From assembly GCA_027297025.1 (NCBI GenBank), contig JAPUIM010000393.1, forward strand, positions 1 through 9,424: a stretch of DNA of 9,424 bases. Reading direction: 5' to 3'. Source of the DNA: Bacteroidota bacterium (GTDB lineage: Bacteria > Bacteroidota > Bacteroidia > Cytophagales > Cyclobacteriaceae). Below are positions 5,375-9,424 of the stretch, in pieces. Numbering within the stretch: position 1 is the first letter of the stretch; every line of letters starts with the position of its first letter. The notes beneath the pieces are model-generated. The model saw only the letters and a list, made by a program, of their open reading frames with translations, was not told where the DNA came from and did no database searches. A program made the translations under genes and the position numbers.

Positions 5375-7843
5375 ATGAAATCACTCCATTTTAAAGATAT
5401 TCAAGGGGCAATTCAAGGCAACCTATTGTTAATAGGTGAACCACATACAATTACTCATTTACTAACCGATAGTAGAAGGATGGTGGTTGATCCGGGTTCG
5501 GTATTTTTTGCTATCGGAGGACCAAGGCACGATGGCCATCAATTTATAGATGAGGTTTACCAATCGGGGATCCGTCAATTTGTGGTAGAAAAAGGAAATG
5601 CAAAAGATTTCAGGCATCTCAAAGGAGCTAGTGTAGTAAAAGTAAACAATACCATTAGAGCCCTCCAGCAAATTGCGGCCCATCACCGACAACAATTTTC
5701 CATACCCGTCATTGCAATTACAGGGAGCAATGGAAAGACCATTATTAAAGAATGGTTAAGTCAACTGTTATCAGAAAAATTGAATGTAGCTAAGAGTCCC
5801 AACAGTTATAACTCTCAGATTGGTGTCCCTCTATCCGTTTGGGAATTAAACCAATGGCATCAAATAGGAATATTTGAAACTGGTATTTCCCAGCCCGGCG
5901 AAATGCATGCACTGCAACAAATAATACGACCTTCCATTGGAATATTTTCAAACATTGGATCTGCTCATGATGAAGGATTTTCTTCACAGTTACAGAAGGT
6001 CCAGGAAAAAAGTCAGTTGTTTTCCTCTTGTGATACTATCATATATTGCAAAGATTACAGGCAAATAGAGGAAGTGCTGAATGATCTTTACACGAATAAA
6101 AATTTGGTCTCCTGGTCCAGTAATATGGATGCCACATTTCGAGTAAGCAGTGCAAAACTGAATAAAAATCTCACCCAACTATCATTTGAACATGGTTCTG
6201 AACAATATGCTTTTAAGGTTCCCTTTACCGACGAAGCCAATATCGAAAATTGCATCCATTGTATCGTATATCTATTGACCCAAAATTGGGAAAAACAACA
6301 AATACAGGATGGGATCATCAAGTTGAAGGGTGTCTCCATGAGGCTAGAATTAAAAGAAGGTATCAACGATTGCTACCTCATAGATGACACCTACAACAAT
6401 GACTTCACCGGACTAAGAATAGCCCTGGAGTTTCTGGCCCAACAAAAACTTAACAAGAAAAAAACAGTCATTCTTTCAGATATTCTTCAAACAGGTTTGG
6501 AAGAGAAACAGCTTTATAAACAAGTTGGGGCCATTCTTGCCGATAAGGGGATCGATCGACTATTGGGAGTTGGTCCGGCACTGTACCGAAATCAGTCATG
6601 TATTTCATTGGAAAAACAAATTTATCCGGATTTCGACCAATTTCTGGAAGCATTCGAGAATTTATCCTTTCATAAAGAAACAATCCTGGTAAAAGGGGCA
6701 CGCACATTCCAATTTGAACGGATCGTCAAAAAATTATTGAAGAAGGTCCACGGTACGGTACTGGAAATAAATTTAGATGCACTCACTAACAATTTAAATT
6801 TTTACCGCAGTAAGCTAGCTCCCGGTACCAAAATGATGGTAATGGTCAAAGCTTTTGCCTATGGAAGTGGCAGCCACCAGATTGCTCAACTACTTCAATA
6901 CCACCGTGTCGATTATCTTGGAGTTGCCTATACTGATGAGGGAGTGGAACTAAGACAGCATGGCATCTACCTGCCCATAATGGTAATGAACCCAACTCCG
7001 GAAGTTTTTGAAACTTTGATCGAATACCAGCTAGAACCCGAAATCTATAGTTTGGCATTGTTAAGGCAATTTGATCATCATCTAATATTGAGAAAGAAAA
7101 GTGTTTCTATTCATTTGAAATTGGATACTGGCATGCACCGATTGGGTTTGCTGGAAAAAGATCTGTCTCAGGTGATCAAAATATTAAAACAAAACAAAAA
7201 CATTAAAATTGCAAGCGTTTTTAGCCATCTGGCAGGAGCGGACAAACAGTCGCTAAATGATTTTTCGCATCAACAAGCTACCCTATTTAATAAGATGGTT
7301 AAGTATTTGGAGGTCAATGCTAAAGTTAGACCCATTAAACATCTGTTGAATTCTCCAGGCATCTCAAGGTTTCCACAGTACCATTACCAAATGGTGAGAT
7401 TGGGAATTGGACTTTATGGTGTTGATACCACCGGCCAAAAACAACATCAACTACAACCTATTGGTAAATTAAAGACCACCATTTCCCAGATCAAATCAGT
7501 TAAAAAGGGCCAGACCGTCGGATATGGAAGAAAGGGCAAGGCATCCAAAGATCTTCAAATTGCAGTTATTGGAATTGGATATGCCGATGGATTCGATCGC
7601 GGCTTTAGCAATGGGGTGGGTAAAGTGAAAATCAACGGAAGAATAGCTCCCATCATTGGCAATGTATGCATGGATATGAGCATGGTGGACATCACTGGAA
7701 TAGAAGCAGTAGAAGGAGATGAGGTAATTATCTTTGGTACTGAACCTTCAATAGATCAATTGGCTTCAGCCATCCACACCATTCCGTACGAAATATTGAC
7801 CAAGGTCAGCGAAAGGGTGAAACGGGTTTATTATACCGAATAG
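5375..7843 (+). CDS. murF-alr: Bifunctional MurF (D-Ala-D-Ala adding ligase) / alanine racemase
   Basis: This 822-residue protein fuses two cell-wall enzymes. Residues 1 to about 458 are MurF, which joins D-Ala-D-Ala to the UDP-MurNAc-tripeptide using ATP. It has a P-loop GSNGKT at 117-122, NSYNSQIGVPLSVWEL, H198 in NIGSAHDEGF, K212 in VQEKSQ (expected carbamoylated Lys) and DDTYNND at 337-343. From about 459 (HGTVLEINLDALTNNL) to the end is a fold-III PLP alanine racemase making D-Ala. It has K492 in MVKAFAYGSG as PLP lysine, LDTGMHRLG in the barrel, and Y736 in IGYADGFDRG as the second catalytic base. NVCMDMSMVDITG follows, in the C-terminal beta domain. Both halves look complete and all key residues I can place are present. 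Virtually no linker separates them. The fusion is a known Bacteroidota arrangement; the racemase product reaches MurF after Ddl makes the dipeptide. ATG 5375 gives a normal MurF N-terminus. Confidence 0.96.
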   Translation: MKSLHFKDIQGAIQGNLLLIGEPHTITHLLTDSRRMVVDPGSVFFAIGGPRHDGHQFIDEVYQSGIRQFVVEKGNAKDFRHLKGASVVKVNNTIRALQQIAAHHRQQFSIPVIAITGSNGKTIIKEWLSQLLSEKLNVAKSPNSYNSQIGVPLSVWELNQWHQIGIFETGISQPGEMHALQQIIRPSIGIFSNIGSAHDEGFSSQLQKVQEKSQLFSSCDTIIYCKDYRQIEEVLNDLYTNKNLVSWSSNMDATFRVSSAKLNKNLTQLSFEHGSEQYAFKVPFTDEANIENCIHCIVYLLTQNWEKQQIQDGIIKLKGVSMRLELKEGINDCYLIDDTYNNDFTGLRIALEFLAQQKLNKKKTVILSDILQTGLEEKQLYKQVGAILADKGIDRLLGVGPALYRNQSCISLEKQIYPDFDQFLEAFENLSFHKETILVKGARTFQFERIVKKLLKKVHGTVLEINLDALTNNLNFYRSKLAPGTKMMVMVKAFAYGSGSHQIAQLLQYHRVDYLGVAYTDEGVELRQHGIYLPIMVMNPTPEVFETLIEYQLEPEIYSLALLRQFDHHLILRKKSVSIHLKLDTGMHRLGLLEKDLSQVIKILKQNKNIKIASVFSHLAGADKQSLNDFSHQQATLFNKMVKYLEVNAKVRPIKHLLNSPGISRFPQYHYQMVRLGIGLYGVDTTGQKQHQLQPIGKLKTTISQIKSVKKGQTVGYGRKGKASKDLQIAVIGIGYADGFDRGFSNGVGKVKINGRIAPIIGNVCMDMSMVDITGIEAVEGDEVIIFGTEPSIDQLASAIHTIPYEILTKVSERVKRVYYTE

Positions 7844-7887
7844 GGTATACAATATTTTCCAATACACCATTCCAGATTTTTTAAGGC

Positions 7888-7915
7888 GGCATAGTATAAT
7901 TTTCAGTTATATGCC
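7888..7915. repeat. Interrupted inverted repeat upstream of the DUF554 gene
   Basis: GGCATA at 7888-7893 and TATGCC at 7910-7915 are perfect six-base inverted arms around a 16-base AT-rich centre (with TATAA and TTATA also complementary). The element sits 32 bases before the ATG of the membrane-protein gene and 44 bases after the murF-alr stop. No T-run follows, so it is not a clear terminator. It could be an operator or chance. Confidence 0.3.
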
Positions 7916-7947
7916 ATCTTTACCAGCCATTATTAACATCACTGATA

Positions 7948-8625
7948 ATGCCCATCGGATCATTGGTTAATATGCTGGCAGTTATTGTTGGAAGTTTATT
8001 CGGCCTTTTATTGGGCCAAAGATTTCCCGAAAATATCAGAAGGATCAGTATTAAAGGGATAGGACTTTGCACTTTGCTCATTGGAACTCAAATGGCTCTC
8101 AAAGTGGAAAACATTCTTTTGGTCATTTTAAGTGTACTGTTAGGGGGTATTTTAGGAGAGTTCTTAAACCTGCAATCAAAATTCGAGCAACTGGGTGATC
8201 TGTTGAAAAAACGGCTTCCTATTAAAAATGAAAGATTTACTGAAGGTTTGATCACCACCTTTATTTTATTTTGTGTAGGGTCTTTAACTATCGTGGGGGC
8301 CTTGGAAGAAGGATTGAGGAACGATCCCACTTTACTTTATACCAAATCCGTGCTGGATGGTTTTTCATCAATTGTTTTCGCTTCGGTTTACGGTATCGGA
8401 GTGTTGTTTTCAGCTTTTCCCCTTATTATATTCCAAGGAGGTATTACCCTACTGGCAGGAAAGGTGGAACCCTATTTAACTGACATGGTGATCAATCAAC
8501 TTTCTGCAACTGGTGGAATTTTAATCGTTGGTTTGGGTTTTAATCTGTTGGAGATGCAAAATCTAAAAATTACCAATTTTCTACCCGCCCTGATCATAAT
8601 TATTTTTTTAAGTTTGGTTTTTTGA
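7948..8625 (+). CDS. DUF554 (YqgA/YdfK-type) integral membrane protein
   Basis: The 225-residue protein is almost wholly hydrophobic, with about seven membrane segments near residues 4-23, 35-51, 54-73, 100-121, 138-171 (one or two), 187-203 and 208-225. It fits the DUF554 family: an N-terminal IGSLVNMLAVIVGSLFGLLLGQRFPE, then ILGEFLNL at about 68-75. Further on are FCVGSLTIVGALEEGL at 108-123, DPTLLYTKSVLDGFSS at 126-141 and SATGGILIVGLGFNLL at 186-201. The family has internally duplicated halves; E. coli YqgA and B. subtilis YdfK are members. Function is unknown; transport is often supposed but unproven. ATG 7948 starts the conserved N-terminus. Its stop is 10 bases before purK, so the two may be on one transcript, which I would not read as a functional link. 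Confidence 0.88.
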   Translation: MPIGSLVNMLAVIVGSLFGLLLGQRFPENIRRISIKGIGLCTLLIGTQMALKVENILLVILSVLLGGILGEFLNLQSKFEQLGDLLKKRLPIKNERFTEGLITTFILFCVGSLTIVGALEEGLRNDPTLLYTKSVLDGFSSIVFASVYGIGVLFSAFPLIIFQGGITLLAGKVEPYLTDMVINQLSATGGILIVGLGFNLLEMQNLKITNFLPALIIIIFLSLVF

Positions 8626-8635
8626 TCTCTTCTGG

Positions 8636-9424
8636 ATGAATAGTGGATTTTCACATAATATGAGACTTGGCGTACTTGGCGGAGGCCAATTGGGTCGAAT
8701 GCTGATTCAATCAGCCATCGATTTCAATCTGGAAATTTGGGTGCTCGATCCGGATCCCCAAGCTCCTTGTCATCATCTGGCTTCCAAATTCGTGAACGGC
8801 TCAATCACCGATTATGAGACAGTGGTAAAGTTTGGCCAATCTTGTGATCTGGTGACCATTGAAATTGAAAATGTTAACACCGATGCCTTAAAATACTTGG
8901 AAAGTAAAGGCATAAAGGTATATCCACAACCCGAAATCATTGAATTGATTAAGGATAAGGCTCAACAAAAAAGATTTTTCGAAAAAAATGCATTCCCGAC
9001 CGCACCTTTTGTGGAGGTGGAAAACAGGTCAGAAATTGCAAGGCACCAAACTTTCTTTCCAGCGGTCAATAAATTAAAAAGGGAGGGTTATGATGGACGT
9101 GGAGTGCAAATTGTTCACACTCCCGACGATCTGGATTTAGCATTCGATGCTCCTGGTATTTTGGAAAAACTGGTAGACATCAAAAAAGAGATAGCGGTCA
9201 TTGTGGCAAGAAAACAAAATGGTGACACGGTTTCATATCCGGTAACTGAATTGGTATTTCATCCTCAAGCCAATTTGGTGGAATACCTGTTTTCCCCGGC
9301 AGATCTTTCAACTGAATTAGAAGAAGAAGCGCAAAAGTTAGCCCTCAATATTATAGGGAAATTGGATATGGTTGGTCTGTTAGCGGTAGAGATGTTTCTT
9401 GATTCAAATGATCAAATCCTGGTC
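8636..9424 (+). CDS. purK: N5-carboxyaminoimidazole ribonucleotide synthase, N-terminal part (runs off the window end)
   Basis: The frame stays open to the last base, giving 263 codons of a protein normally about 375-385 residues long. It is an ATP-grasp enzyme making N5-CAIR from AIR, ATP and bicarbonate in purine synthesis. The N-terminal dinucleotide-like motif LGVLGGGQLGRML is at 11-23 and LDPDPQAPC at 37-45. TIEIENVN marks the end of the first domain, and the ATP-grasp glycine loop GYDGRG is at 151-156. LEKLVDIKKEIAVIVAR and YPVTELVFHPQANLVEYLF follow. The end of the catalytic domain lies outside the window. Two in-frame ATGs compete: 8636, giving an eight-residue lead MNSGFSHN, and 8660. 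I prefer 8636 because Bacteroidota PurK proteins as I recall them carry a similar short lead before the LGxLGGGQLG motif. Neither start has a Shine-Dalgarno sequence. Confidence 0.94.
   Translation, partial: MNSGFSHNMRLGVLGGGQLGRMLIQSAIDFNLEIWVLDPDPQAPCHHLASKFVNGSITDYETVVKFGQSCDLVTIEIENVNTDALKYLESKGIKVYPQPEIIELIKDKAQQKRFFEKNAFPTAPFVEVENRSEIARHQTFFPAVNKLKREGYDGRGVQIVHTPDDLDLAFDAPGILEKLVDIKKEIAVIVARKQNGDTVSYPVTELVFHPQANLVEYLFSPADLSTELEEEAQKLALNIIGKLDMVGLLAVEMFLDSNDQILV

Noticed and set aside
6088..6366. Minus-strand open frames inside murF-alr (this and several others between 5462 and 7058)
   Set aside because: They are opposite a continuous, motif-rich bifunctional enzyme and have no recognisable protein features.
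1..9424. Search by eye for tRNA or rRNA genes, CRISPR arrays, insertion-sequence ends, phage or defence genes
   Set aside because: Nothing convincing was found; spacers are short (1-218 bases once the small secreted-protein gene is counted), and the genes are mostly conserved housekeeping genes.

Overview
The window looks like a conserved chromosomal stretch from a member of the Bacteroidota, probably a Cytophagales-type bacterium. Four things suggest this. MurF and alanine racemase are fused in one polypeptide, a gene form typical of this phylum. Start codons lack Shine-Dalgarno sequences. At least one good match to the Bacteroidota promoter element TAnnTTTG is present. The base composition is moderately AT-rich. 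The placement rests on recalled family traits, not on a search.

Layout. At 1-206 (minus) is the 5' part of lysA (diaminopimelate decarboxylase). It is divergent from a two-component operon: a membrane sensor histidine kinase (425-2029) whose end overlaps an OmpR-type response regulator (2010-2711). Next comes a divergent, stand-alone HisA-like TIM-barrel protein (2838-3566). It converges on a small, unrecognised, probably secreted protein on the minus strand (about 3580-3897). An AT-rich divergent spacer leads to csaA (4064-4402), followed one base later by a tandem-GNAT acetyltransferase (4404-5273). Then come the 822-residue MurF-Alr fusion (5375-7843), a DUF554/YqgA-type membrane protein (7948-8625) and the 5' two thirds of purK (8636 to the window end).

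How the genes relate. Most are housekeeping: meso-diaminopimelate/lysine (lysA), D-alanine and lipid II precursor synthesis (murF-alr) and purine synthesis (purK). lysA and murF-alr meet in cell-wall metabolism: LysA consumes the meso-diaminopimelate that is built into the MurF substrate, and MurF adds the D-Ala-D-Ala derived from Alr. The two-component pair forms its own operon. Phased GTTA repeats just upstream of it may be an autoregulatory operator.

I see no CRISPR array, tRNA or rRNA gene, insertion sequence, phage gene or toxin-antitoxin pair, and no convincing undescribed multi-gene system. The points most worth a second look are the HisA homologue with Trp in place of the first catalytic Asp, the small putative secreted protein with no ATG start, and the repeats in the two divergent promoter regions.
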